A DNA stretch of 64,000 bases from Argopecten irradians (lineage: Eukaryota; Mollusca; Bivalvia; Pectinida; Pectinidae), in the NCBI RefSeq assembly GCF_041381155.1, contig NC_091144.1:20593544-20657543 (forward strand). The letters run 5' to 3'. A program made the translations under genes and the position numbers. The notes beneath the pieces were generated by a model. The model made no database searches. It worked only from the letters and a program-made list of their open reading frames with translations, and was not told the origin of the DNA. Below are positions 35,974 through 48,200 of this stretch, in pieces. How positions within the stretch are numbered: position 1 is the first letter of the stretch; each line of letters starts with the position of its first letter.

Positions 35974-36008
35974 AGTCCTTTTTAGGACTACCCATATCTC
36001 TCAAAAAG
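35974..36008 (+). terminator. Histone mRNA 3' stem-loop and downstream element
   Basis: AGTCCT-TTTT-AGGACT (35974-35989) forms a perfect 6-bp stem with a 4-base U loop, followed directly by ACCCA, the hallmark of replication-dependent histone mRNAs that are cleaved without polyadenylation. It starts 41 bases after the stop codon. A purine-rich CAAAAAG at 36002-36008 fits the U7 snRNA-binding downstream element. No AATAAA was seen in this interval. Stem-loop-binding protein and U7 snRNP are the known factors. Confidence 0.93.
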
Positions 36009-37380
36009 TCTCCAATGACACCTCGAGAATATACGCTTCTTATTTCAGCTCTTAGTCTTTGATTATTGCCAAGTCGGTGGACGTATTGAAATATATCGTT
36101 GACTAGTAAGTATTTTTTCCTAAAGGAACCGTTTCCGCACATTCAAATGTATTTAATGTCTTACCTACTATGGTGTTTTATGATAACCATAGTTAACAAT
36201 TTGGAACACATGTTATTAAATTCATTAACTTAAACATTTTATTACCATATACCTTATAAACATAAAATTGTATAATACTATATATCTGTACTTATAGACG
36301 AAACGGGTTTTATATATATATCGATTTACATTTTTATATTTGTATGTTTCCATGTCCCTGGGAGGCAATATCACCTTAACTTTATAACTAATTTATTTAA
36401 TATACTTTTCTAACAAGACGTATTTTCGATGATATTCTTCACTGCTGCCAACCTAAACTGGCCACCAGACACTAAGTTGCCAGCCGGTAACTGTGTCAAT
36501 TGATTACATAATTTAACGCAATTATGTGGGCTCAGTTAATTAGCTTCAGACTTTTTCCACCACACTTCTAAGTGGATTAGTGTAGCATGGAGTGACACCG
36601 GTACGATAATCTATAATAATACGATAATACCTCCTTAGCCCAACCACACCTTATTTTTCGCAATGGATTGATCCAGTCTTTGCAGCAGAAGAGGCCAAAA
36701 GTATCTTGAGGGGGTGATGAGGCTATATAAGCGTATCTAAGCCATTGTGCTACCGTAAAATTATGTCCAAGTTCGAAAGTATATTAATGTATGTCGTTAT
36801 AAAACGCATCGTTATTTGAGAATATGTAATGTAATACATGCAATGAGAAACATTATGTTATACACTTGCCTGTAAGTTGAAATTCTGTCTTCACTCCTGA
36901 TTAGTACTACAGGATATTACAAAATTTATAATTAGAAATAAATGAAATGAGATAAATAATAGTAATAATACTAAACAATACATAACTCGGTGTAATAATT
37001 CATTCAATTAATGTGAACAAATAATCACAAAGATTTATTAAACTTAGCAAAATATACAAACTTTAGAATAATAGCAAAATTATTGGATATTGGTGTTATA
37101 CTGCACTTGAAACAGCTGAAATGATATTGTCATTAATAAAATATGATCTTTAAAAAAATACCCCCTGTTCGTCAACTTTTGCCCGATCCCATTGTTTGTA
37201 TATGGTACAAATAAATTATGTTAAATGAAAAAAACTGCACTGTGTATCAGTGTAGTGTACATGTAACATACTCTTTGTAATAAGGTCCATTCAAAACTGC
37301 ATAGTCCATTTATCAATCTGATTAAAATCAAATCTTGGTCCCATGCCACTTTGTTATCTATTTTCTTGACATTCCGAATT
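36009..37380. other. Intergenic DNA, nothing recognised
   Basis: AT-rich sequence between histone H1 and the repeats at 37.4 kb. No exon, RNA gene or repeat could be supported. Confidence 0.4.
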
Positions 37381-37535
37381 TGCATATTACAGAGTTATTT
37401 GCACTTGCGGGTAGGTATTGATTATGACGTCACGTGTTTAAGAGCGTAACGTCATACGTTTGGGAAATTGCCCTCACAAAATGATGACGTAACAATCTAT
37501 ACCTACTCACAAGAGAACTAACTCTGTAATATGCA
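37381..37535 (+). mobile_element. Inverted-repeat element, family E, copy 1
   Basis: TGCATATTACAGAGTTA at the left end is exactly mirrored by TAACTCTGTAATATGCA at the right end. The arms stay similar for about 50 bases (GTAGGTAT, then GACGTCA or TGACGT). Length is 155 bases. It carries two cAMP-response-like words (TGACGTCA near 37425 and TGACGTAA near 37485). It is homologous, in the opposite sense, to 4027-4191. It is a small foldback, MITE-like element with no visible target duplication. Confidence 0.7.
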
Positions 37536-37693
37536 GAGAGTAGGTTTATCAGAGCGACGTGGAAATCAAAATGTGATTTTAATCAGATTGACTGCTTTCA
37601 ATTGTCAGAAAATTATGTGATGTGAAAAGACACGTAATGTTCGGATGAGAGAGAAATAAAAGATATGGGATACTGAGATAAAATGTATGTGAT

Positions 37694-38637
37694 ATGAAAA
37701 TAAAATATTTGTATTTAAAATGTTTGAACAGATTATTGGACAATATGGATGCACCCTGGAAATCATTAGTGCCAAATATTTTTCCATTAGATCCAAATAT
37801 TGATGTCCAGTTAAATGCAAACACATTGAAAATGGTAGGAAAACATATCAATAATAAGTTCTGGCAAGATGTTATTTTTGCATTATCTGAAATCAAGGAT
37901 ATTTCAGAAACTTTAGAAGAATATCTAAATGAGGATATGTTAAATTTTCTTCCTTGTTATGAAATCCGCCAGGTTATTGGATGGAAGTCTTTTGATCTTG
38001 ATAAAATTGTAGATCTTTTTGAAAATGGTATTTTAAAAAACTGGCAGGATGTACAGGATATTCCAGGATTAGGTTTTTCACAGTTTTATGTACTTATCAA
38101 TAAAATTAATCCAGTATGGAAGGATGAATAAGGGTTACACAAGGAGAAAATGTAGAAGCTTGTAAAACTAGTAAAAGCACTATACATGAAATAAAGTTCA
38201 ATGTCAATTTGAAATTAATTTATAAAAAAAATTGTGATACTTGTATTTATAAAACCAATGAAGAGTAAAGAATAGTGGAAAATCGAATTAAATTTAAGAG
38301 ATATCTTTAACATATATATATATATTGGATACATATATATCTGTATTACAATATACACAAGAAACAAAGTTACAAGCTTTCCAGTATTAGATTCACCAAC
38401 AAAACCATTTCTTTTTAAATAAAGTTGGAAGACGATAATCTATGTTCATTCTGTAGTAGAGAAGAAGAATCATTGGAACACATCCTCTTCAACTGCTATT
38501 TCTCTAATGAACTTATACAGAAATTTAATGCATGGTACTGTGAAAATGATGAAATTGGAAATTATTTGATTTTACGTGAATCTGATGTTATGTTTGGATA
38601 TGCTAAATTTAAAAACAGACTTAACCACTTTTAGTTA
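37694..38637 (+). mobile_element. LINE reverse-transcriptase C-terminal remnant
   Basis: The open frame 37694-38131 reads as the region after the catalytic palm of a non-LTR reverse transcriptase: FWQDVIFALSEI, then DMLNFLPCYEIRQVIGWK, FDLDKIVDLFENG and INKINPVWKDE. After a decayed gap, 38425-38634 encodes DDNLCSFCSREEESLEHILF with C-x2-C..H..C, the zinc-binding zf-RVT motif at the LINE C-terminus. The short stretch before it reads KLSSIRFTNKT in a neighbouring frame, so frameshifts separate the pieces. No palm motif (YxDD) or endonuclease is present. It is a dead 5'-truncated copy on the plus strand. Confidence 0.7.
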
Positions 38638-39390
38638 CTGATAAAATACCATATTATACATGCAAATGTAAAAACACACTTCAGTTATGTAAATTGTCCT
38701 TAACAGTAGTCCCAATTAGAAAAAATAAGTTTTTCTGGAAAAATGGGGGTCATTCGCTTTAATCTGAATAGTTTATGAATTATCCATGTCAGAATGCTTT
38801 CCTCTTAAGTTATAAATTAATACCTGAATGACACTGTGCGCCTGTAATGTATGATAAAGGATTTATGTTTTGATGATGTCCTTTATGTTTAGTTATATTT
38901 GTGATGTATACAAGATACATTGCACATAATTGGCGCAAACGTATTTTTTCTGTTATAATATGCATAGTCTAGAGCATGTTACCTGTACCAGAGAGGGCAT
39001 TATCACAAAACGTAATCAAGACATGTTTCATAAAGATGAACGAGAATGATTACTCGACAGCAGAAATATAAATAAATGTCTTGTTCAGCATTGTTTTGTA
39101 GAAGAATATCCTGATCATTGTTATTTAGTTACCGTATAGTTGCTTATCCATTGCCTTGGTCGCGAGATTTCGATTCATAAAATGTAAAGAAATTGTTCAA
39201 TAGCATATGTACATTTCAAGACAAATCCTGAAATTTTGGTCCAAATCGCGAACATTTTGGCCCGTGAAAGTAACGACGATACGGTATCTATTTTCATTAT
39301 CTTTTTTCATATATTTGTGATATTTTAGTGGGAACGTAGAATATTTTATGAATATTTACCCCTTTAATTTAATAGACATATTAGAAAGTT
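38638..39390. other. Intergenic DNA, nothing recognised
   Basis: AT-rich; possibly the rest of the LINE 3' region at its left edge. No gene was seen. Confidence 0.35.
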
Positions 39391-39560
39391 ATCGGGTGGT
39401 GTAGTGGTTAAGCCACTTGCCTTTTACCTAGCCGGCCTAGGTTCGATCCGCGTCATTGACATGGAACGGTGATGTGTCACTTTCCCAATCACATGTGTTT
39501 CACCGGGCACTCCGGTTTCCTCCCATCCCGCGCTTATTTTAGGACCACCGAAAATGATTT
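39391..39560 (+). mobile_element. tRNA-derived SINE with intact polymerase III boxes
   Basis: The A-box TGGTGTAGTGG (39397-39407) and B-box GGTTCGATCC (39440-39449) are both close to consensus and at tRNA-like spacing. The head resembles a tRNA but lacks a clean acceptor stem. After it come GGGCACTCCGGTTTCCTCCC and GCGCTTATTTTAGGACC. The CTCCGG..TTTCCTCC core is shared with the SINEs near 10.2 and 11.5 kb. It is a SINE, not a tRNA gene. Confidence 0.75.
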
Positions 39561-40400
39561 TATGTAAATTGTATAACTTGTTTTGCAATCGATGTGAAAT
39601 AGATATAGTTCATATGACATGACCGGAGATTATCACCTGTAAATACTCATTGTAGGATAGTTGTGTGACATTTTTCTCCCACGTACAGGGTCACACAAAA
39701 CAAAATCTAGAGAAACCTTGAATGACATCATATAGGAGGCTTCATTGTATATCTCTCTCAATATTATAATGTATTGCCAAACAAAATGTAACAAGAAGAC
39801 TAGCATAATAATCTGGACATTTTAACCTGTAATATTGTAATATGTATTACCTCATACTACGGGGGTTAACTTCCTTTGGGGTTATTCCTGCAGGAAAAAC
39901 AATGGTCTGTCCACTGAGTCATGTTATAATATACCTTTTCCAAATATAGAATGGTTATGTATGTAAATAACCTACCTATTACCTATATTCACAGGTAAAC
40001 AATTGTCGTCTGAATGTCGGGTTTACATATAGGTCAGGACCCACTTAACAATAACATAGTGATAAACAGTACACACTCAAATCTATATATAAATAGATGT
40101 ATCGATTTAATGTAAACAACATTGTTGATTATCTTATTGATTTAGGATCAGCAAACTATTAAAATTAAGTATGCCAATAGTTTTGGTTTTATATTTTCCT
40201 CGTGCGATAACATGTAGTGGTAGGGGACAAACCACGAAAATTAGTTTCCGCAAAAATGTTACAAACACTTATACCACTAGTCCCTTGTGATTTAAAATCG
40301 CGAATTGAATCAATTCGTCGCGAAAAGTAGTCTGGTTTACAGTTTATCTATCCGTTCCTAGGTACATAACAAATACAAGGTTTGTGAATGTGTTTGGTAA
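39561..40400. other. Intergenic DNA with a small palindrome
   Basis: AT-rich. Near 40301-40323 a palindromic GCGAATTGAATCAATTCGTCGC lies among TTCGCG-like words that recur at 40950-41270, probably a diffuse dispersed repeat. No gene. Confidence 0.35.
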
Positions 40401-40734
40401 TGGTGTCTACATCCTCGATACTCCAGGGGTTCCGATCACTTACGATCTCTACACCCCTCATTTTCTCATAGTGAAATTGAAGGCAGCTCAGCGGAAAATA
40501 TTTGACCAATCACAGGCTAGCAAAGATTTCCTTTGAAGACTACAGAGAGAGCGACGCCTAACATCAAAGCCACACAGTCAACCACAGTGTATCGTTATAC
40601 GGCTCTTTTGATGTACATCAAAGGACTAAATCACCTGTTCTATTCTGATGCCTCCAGTTTTACAATGAGATAGTCCAGGGGTGTAGAGATCGTATGTGAT
40701 CTGAACCCCTGGAATATCGAGGATGCGGTGTCTA
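40401..40734 (-). mobile_element. Inverted-repeat element, family A, copy 2, with 9-bp target duplication
   Basis: The element proper is 40410-40725 (316 bases). It starts CATCCTCGATACTCCAGGGG and ends with the inverse, CCCCTGGAATATCGAGGATG. It is nearly the same length as copy 1 and inserted in the opposite sense, judged by the GTATAACGG core. Flanks TGGTGTCTA (40401-40409) and CGGTGTCTA (40726-40734) form a 9-base duplication with one mismatch. The interior is non-coding. Confidence 0.8.
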
Positions 40735-41773
40735 CAGCTTGCCATCTACTTCTTGAAGTATGTTTAGGACAGTTCAGAAGGTTTTTTTCGTGGTACTTGT
40801 GTTGAGGTCGCTCCGTGATAGATACTATTTTATCTATGTGCATAGATATTAATGGTTAAGTCAATGTTTTTGACACTGAGATTTTGTCTGGAAGTGGCGC
40901 GGTTTATAATCAGAAAATATGAATAAATAAATACAATAAAACAGTTTTCTTTCGCGACCACGTTTCGTGATTCCCATTTGAAAACAAGTTCATGAAGATC
41001 AATATTCGCGGAAGTTTTGATCGGAAATTCATATTAATATAGCTGTAAACCAACTTTCTTTCGCGGCAATTGAATTTTGCGATTTCAGTTTCAAAACAAT
41101 TTTGCAGAGTTTAATTATCTCAGAATGTAATAAAAGTAGAATTTACATTCAATATATATTTAGTAATATTTTTTTCGCGGAGATAAAATTCATTTGAATC
41201 GCAAAGAAAATTAGTTTACAGTAAGTATGTATATATTATTTCGCGAAGATTAATTTTTTGCGGATCTACATGGATTGTGAAATTCGCGTATAAATAAATC
41301 GTACGAGAAAGAATGTTGGCTTACAGCAAACAATATATAAATAGCAATACCGACACCTCCATCTTTATGTGTGCCTGAGGAGAGATGGATATGTGACTCA
41401 ATACCATCGATGCAAAACAGAAAAAAATTGTCATATAGTGATTTTTGGCAACCGATTAACAAATGAGGTGATAAAAAAGGGATCGATGCGATTGGGACTA
41501 CATCTGCAGTGATGAACTCGAGAGCTCGAAAGGGTTAAGTGCATGAAGGACATGGCCGCCACGTTGTTTAGTAAGATAACAGTATGATCGAATTTGAGTA
41601 AGCAGGAAGCTATATGACGGAGAACATGGTATTTGTGGTTTTGTAGCATTCCTCAGCTACATCACATTCACAATTATCGGATTATTAATCTGTTATAAAA
41701 TACTTCCTGTTTTCAGAAAGATACATAAATCCCCTTTAACAGAATACTATATTATGGTAACTCATAATCTCTG
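40735..41773. other. Intergenic DNA, diffuse TTCGCG-word repeats
   Basis: 40950-41300 repeats the phrases TTTCTTTCGCG and GTAAACCAACTTTC or similar at irregular spacing, an old dispersed repeat. The minus-strand frames at 41250-41649 have no recognisable domain. No gene was supported. Confidence 0.35.
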
Positions 41774-41935
41774 ACGTAAACAATGTGTTTACACGTAAAC
41801 AATGTGTTTACGAATCTATGAAAAATGTAAACAATAAACATATTGATATGAAGAAATAAGTATAATGCATGTGTATCTGGAAATTGGAATTCCTCGTTTT
41901 TACCCATAAACATGTTTACATCTGCGCATTTTTAT
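41774..41935. promoter_or_regulatory. Cluster of forkhead-like palindromes
   Basis: Two exact 19-base tandem copies of ACGTAAACAATGTGTTTAC (41774-41792 and 41793-41811) are each a palindrome of GTAAACA and TGTTTAC, the known forkhead (FOX) core. Further matches follow within 120 bases: GTAAACAATAAACA (near 41827) and ATAAACATGTTTAC (near 41907). Roughly eight core sites fall in 160 bases. No gene lies nearby; a distal enhancer or a small repeat are the alternatives. Confidence 0.45.
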
Positions 41936-44585
41936 TAAGGTCATTGCACTATATAAAACTTCCTCTACTACTATACATTTATCTGGGTCAGTATAGTTTT
42001 GTGTAAGCATGGTTAGATTACATCAGGCCTACTAACATTTGAAATATATATTAGCACGCTGCCATTATCGTCAAAAGTAAAATATCAACAATGGTGGAGA
42101 AGATTCATATTTAATCTCTGCTACAAGAGATTCATCTTATAACAACAGCGATAAGCAATATTACCTGTATAAGTGTAGTTATCTTATTGCCCGAAATATT
42201 TTAAATATGAAGTATATGTGTGTATTCCTTTAGGTTACTTTACTTAATGATAACAAAATGTCTCAGATATATTTCAGCGTTTGTGTTTAAAAGATAACCA
42301 TTCGTCGGTGATTCAATTTATTGTACAAGGATATTTGTAGTGCATTTCATACATGCTTAATTTAACTACTAAGATTTATATGCAAGCCTGCGTTAACGCG
42401 AAATCCCAATGCCTTTAAAATATATTTTAAGCAAACACCATTACTTTGTAGATAATATAACCGAAACAGGAAGTTATACAAGGTCTTTAAAAATACATAT
42501 GATAACGACAATAAAAATAACGTCTAGACTTTTCCAGAGCAAAAATGTTCATGTAAAATAAATCTTGCTCTTAGATAAGGAAACAATTTAGTTCTTGGTA
42601 TATGTGCTTTCTTCAATATCATTGACCCCGAGAATTTAAAGTGCTTTACAAAAACTAGATTGGAAGGACAAGCGGCCAGTTATGCTTTAGAATTTCTTTA
42701 TTAGTCTGTCGCATTTCGTCAACATTTTATAGAATATGTTTTGTAGATCCAGTGTTTACTCGGAAGCATTATGAAACAAAAGAAAACACAAATATAAATT
42801 AAGTGTAACTTTTAAATAACTATTTGTAAAGGACACATATGTAATGTAACAGTTCTATGATATTATTTATCATGTACAGCTTAAAAGACACGATATGATT
42901 CCAAAGGATGAAACATGATCAAAATCTTTATTTTATCCACTAAAGATTTGCATTAAAAATGATTTCATGTGGAAATATAAAAAAGTCTATATTAATTTTT
43001 TTCTTCAACGGATAATCAATTTACTATACGTAATATCTTTTTATTCGCTCTGATTAATTTGTCGATGGTAACTGTTTTAATAGACTTGTACGACCCTTGG
43101 ATAGCCAGACATTAAGAATGAAGCATTTGTAATATTCTTGAGTAAAATGGATTTTAAATGAGCATGAAAACATATTCAATCCTTTAATTTCATATAGCAT
43201 GGCTACATCTTGCTACAATAATGCATCTCTAAAGACTTCTAGACAGATATTGATATCGTCTTTAGAGTCTAAAAGCATATTAGGCCGGTTATGTATGTTC
43301 ACTGACTTTTAATTAAAATGCTACTTAAAATGGTAGCATCAGGTAGCATCAATGACATCGACCGTCGTTTGAATACTGAATTACGTAACAAATTATAGTC
43401 TATATCAAACTTGTTTATCATATAACGGAAATACCTTCCTGGTTTGACGATTTGCTAAAAGTTTGTGTGTTTTTATATTTTTTATGATATGTCTGTATTA
43501 CATAGAAGTAAATTTAGCATGATTGCAGAAGATATGTACGTGCATGACAATATAGCCATGGGAAAAATACAACTAACAGTTCTGGTTACTAACAGTACCA
43601 CTTAATATTTGCCACCATGGCAAATTGCTGATATCATGTACACGTATATATGTTAATTAAAAATTTACCTATTTCGCTTCCCTCTTACTTTTGCGATGCA
43701 TATATTGTGGAAAAGTTTCACGAAATTACAATGTCAGTTTTAATGATCGAACGTAATTAGGCGAGTTACCTTAAATGATTTGGCGGGTTATATAACAATG
43801 AGATGCTCATGAGATCAGTGTAAAACCAATGATCACTTACTTTTAGTTTTTAATGAATCCTTTCTGCTCTAACCTCCTCCCCCATCCCCCATACCCCACC
43901 CTCACCCCATTGATACGTATAGTTGCAAATGGTCGGGGAAGGGGGCTTGAAAAATATCAACCCTAAATCTTCTCTAACCAATTTGTACCAGACTACACAA
44001 TTTCATGACTTTAATTTTGCGATTCACATTAATATTGACTAAAATCTAAATAGCTGACTAGTATTGTGATGCCAGCAAATGTATAATAGCGATAAAATCA
44101 AAATAGGCAATACTTGTCATTTCAAATTCTAGAGAATGTTTAATTTATCCGAAAATAAATCTATCGTGAAATAAAAGTGATCTGCTGTATCCAAAGAATA
44201 CCTCTGTATCTATAACATTTCTGACGTAAGATGGTTATACCATCATAATGTCCATGTTTATTTCTGAGAGAGTAAATAAGAACTTTCAGTAAGATTCCCG
44301 AAAGTCTATGTACATTCCTAAATATAAGCACCATTGTAATTAACATTGATAAGTCAGGATTGAAAGTGATTTTGATGCTATATCAGCTGTCAACATGCAT
44401 AATCTCATAAAAAAAGTGTGTGCATATAGTACAGAGGACAATTTGCATGTAACTTCTAGTATGACATCAATAGGAAGTGGTGAATAATTAGTAGGTAGGT
44501 GTCGTGTACACAGTGCCAGACAATCTACCGCAAATCCTCCCACCTATAGGTCGCGGTGACCAACTCGTTAACTTGTCTGAGTATA
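41936..44585. other. Intergenic DNA, nothing recognised
   Basis: AT-rich. A short C-rich patch (about 43875-43910) and a GTAGCATCAG dinucleotide-like duplication near 43335 are the only local oddities. No exon, RNA or element could be supported. Confidence 0.4.
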
Positions 44586-44702
44586 ATGGAGGACTTCGAG
44601 AGACTGTTTTCAGGTACAGACAGCTGTGTTTCTTGTAATTCCGATTTCCCTGCATGCAAACCTTGTAATGTAATGCGCTTATACGACCATAACTGTGAAT
44701 AG
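44586..44702 (+). CDS. Possible cysteine-rich small open frame
   Basis: Thirty-eight codons from ATGGAGGACTTCGAG: MEDFERLFSGTDSCVSCNSD continuing FPACKPCNVMR, with five cysteines. The frame could instead be a first exon ending at TTTTCAG|GTACAG (44608). The sequence here is less AT-rich than its surroundings. There is no signal peptide and no family is recognised. It may be chance. Confidence 0.2.
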   Translation: MEDFERLFSGTDSCVSCNSDFPACKPCNVMRLYDHNCE

Positions 44703-44970
44703 AAGTAAAATACAATGTATTCAAAATAAAAACATGAATTTTAATTTAAAAAACATGAATTTTAATTTGCATATTGTTGGAATAGAGGAGGTATATTATC
44801 AAATTACTAAATATACTAAATATACTAATTACTAAATATAAAACAATCAATATATTTCCATTTTTGGTAAACGAGTGTTAATAATAATAGGGAGTATATA
44901 TATTAATATTCATTTCCACAAAGACTGATACCACGAAAACGGACACATGTTTAAGTAATTGGAGCAAAAT

Positions 44971-45298
44971 GTTTAACGAAACTGCGAGTAACTGGTTGAA
45001 ACCCTATCCAAGGGTAAAATGACCTCATAATAGATATAGTATCTCCCAGGGGTGCATCCTAATCTAACTAACGTAATATATTCCCGCGAAACCCTTCCCT
45101 ACCTTCCTGCCACTATTACTTACATCCAGCAATATGTTTAACCAAACTGCGAGTAACTGGTTGAAACCCTATCCGAGGGTAAAATGACCTCATATAAGAT
45201 ATAGTATCCTCCCAAGGGTGCATCCTAATCTAACTAACGTAATATATTACCGGGAAACCCCTCCCCACCTTTCTGTCACGATTATTTACATCCGGGTC
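44971..45298 (+). repeat. 164-base tandem duplication
   Basis: Two adjacent copies start GTTTAACGAAACTGCGAGTA (44971) and GTTTAACCAAACTGCGAGTA (45135) and stay about 90% alike through GGGTGCATCCTAATCTAACT and the CCTTCCTGCC-like end. It is an isolated duplication with no coding content. Confidence 0.8.
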
Positions 45299-48200
45299 TC
45301 TGTACTAATTCACACCTTTGTAAGCTACAAACAATGGTATATGTTGGTCTCATTTAGTAATAATTGACTGAAATATAAAAACCTTTTCTGTCAATTGATA
45401 TTTTAATATGGAAAAACGAGATCTAAATGACATAGCATCATTTCTTTAATACATTATCAAATAGATACAATCGCAACATTTACTCTCATATGCGTTTTTG
45501 AAATACATTTTCCACGATATTTGTAATAAAATATTGATTAATTGTAATGAAAAAGAGGCGATATGAAAATAATAGAAACTAAAGTAACGTTTTAATAATA
45601 AGTCAATGTGTTGCATAAGCATGTCTATTTGCTTTTGACCGAACAACCTTAAACCTGGTAGAGACCCCATAAGCATGTCCACCCTGGGGCGTTTCATAAT
45701 TTAAGGTTGATACGCTTGGAAAATCCTCCATTGTATCCGCATGCCTGTACTTATTCACCTATCCCCATAACAGGTTCCGATTAAAGATTACAGATTACAG
45801 TTATAGAATATAGAAGAAAGTAACACATTATCTTTCAAATTTGTTAGTATTTTTTGTTTGTTTTAAGATAGAGCCTAAAGTCGTATTTTTTTGCTTACAA
45901 ATTCTAATAAGTATATAGGTAGTGTAATAAGTGTCTCCGTTCTGACTGTGGTCGGATATAACAAGATGTCGGTAAAGGCAGTGGTCGGTAAAGTCAAGTT
46001 TCACTGTATACATTGAATCTCCTATATATTTAATGTTGTATATTTTGTAAATGTTATTATGATGATTTATACTTTTAAGTAGTCAAAATGTTGTTCAATT
46101 TTCAATTTCCAAATATTTTATTAGGACAAAATGTGTTAAATGCATGAAGGATTTGGCATCATACATACAAGTGGTACAAATTTGGCATCATACATACAAG
46201 TGGTACAAACAAACAAAATTAACATGAAACTTAAATACAATATACTTGGCGGGGTTTATGAAGGTGAGGGTGGTAATTTTGATCAAATGGTTTTAGAAAA
46301 AAGTAGCACATTCGCTGAATTTTGGTAAAACAAATCAGATTTTTTTTAGTCTCTGAAACTCAACAATATCACTATTTTCCTAACTGCATATACAAGAAAA
46401 TGTATAGGTAGCAAGGTAGCATTATGGACTCAAACGCCTCGTTTGTATGCCATATTTGTGTGATATAAGATATATAAGTTACATGTTAACGTTGTTTGTG
46501 TTTTCAATAAAGTCAAATTTGGACAAACACATAAACAAACAAACAAGTAGACTAGTCTGATTATTTCGTACAATGTGATACGAGTGAGCTGAAGTTTTGC
46601 CCATATTACACAATTTTGTCACATTTATTCCCAAAACCTACTAGAAGCTCAAGAAATAACGACCCACGAGCAAAGGTTTTGGTTAGCTCTAAATACATAA
46701 ATGTACTAAAAATAGTTCAAGGTGTGTTTCAACGGCGCAAAAGTAGATTTTTGCAGGCATGAAAATACCAAGAGATAATACATGACCCTTAATGATGTTA
46801 TAAAACAGATGATGAAAATCCATAAAAAACTAGTGCTTTAGCTAGTGTAGAAACAGTAATACTATCAAATCGGAAGTGAAACTCGTTGAACGTTCAATGC
46901 GTAAATGATGCGTCAGATAGAGCCAGTAAACGTTTCACTTGCTCACTTGGTTCAAAATTAAGTGTTACAGAAATGTGGTCTATTCTTCACAACGTTAGAT
47001 CGGTCTAATTACGATGGATTTCTTTATGTTCTCCGTCACTTCCGGGAATTGATCCGATAGCATGTTTGAATTGTTTGAATGCACTACGTAAAATAATTTG
47101 AGAATTTTTGCATTAAGTTTAGTGTTTTTTTCTTCTTTAAATGTTACAAATGTTGCTATAACTTGTATGCGTTTATGAAACAAACTAAATTTTAACAATA
47201 GAAGAACTAATTGAGCCATACAGAGTTTTATTTTCATCTTTTCTCTTCTTTAACAATACAATAGGTAAAACCTAGAACAGATCACCCAGAAAACTTAGAA
47301 GATACGTCGGGTGATCAGGAATAAAGATTCATAATTATTGAGTTTGAAAATGTTCAATAACATCAATAGTTTTTAAAGTTTTTTAATTTAATCAAACAAT
47401 CCACAGGAGGTAACGATAAACTTGGGATACATCAACATCTCACCAGCAATAGTGTCACCTGGTATATCAAAATATTGTACAAAAGATTTAAGTTTTCCAG
47501 AGAATATAGGCGCTAATGACGTCATATATTGCGCTAATGATGGCATATACGGCTGAGCAATTGCAACTATAATTACTTTTGATTTTTACCATTATTTTTT
47601 TTAAATTCATTTTTATAGCGATCATGAAAGCAGCGAAGATTTCGATGCAGTGTAAATTACCTATTATACCGTATCAGTTTTCAAATTGAAAATATAGATT
47701 ATATATACTGCTTTCGTATCCAGCACAATACACAATACAGTGACTAATGCGGAGCACCGCATTATGATAATAAAGAATAATAACATATTCGGTTTAAAAT
47801 TGAAAATAAATAAATTCCTTTTGTTTATAAAAAAAAAGAAAACGAAGTCATCACAAAACTGCCACAATTTTGTGGTAATTGTGTGATTTATAAAATCGTT
47901 GAAACCAATCTATAAACTATTTATCTTTAGTCCCATGATTTCTATGTGATCCGATATGACTTGCTAAATCAACAGATACTTTTGAAAGTTTCCTATGCCA
48001 TTAAGAATTCACCAACATCAAACATCCTGAAAGGTAAAGTAATCAATACGCCTGAAGCAAAACCAATATTGACAGGACTGTAAACATCATTATTAGTAAG
48101 GTATTTTACAGCTAGATTTGTTAACTCTCTATAGATAAAACATGATGTCATAGTCATGTTGTAGTATACCGTAGTATATCACGTTATCATCAAAGGAGTG

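Noticed and set aside
35575-36142. Minus-strand open frames of 112 and 157 codons
   Set aside because: They are the antisense of the Lys/Ala-rich histone H1 tail, giving Phe/Leu/Gly-rich shadows.
39391-39470. Possible tRNA gene
   Set aside because: A- and B-boxes are good, but the acceptor stem does not pair and the sequence runs into a SINE tail shared with other copies.
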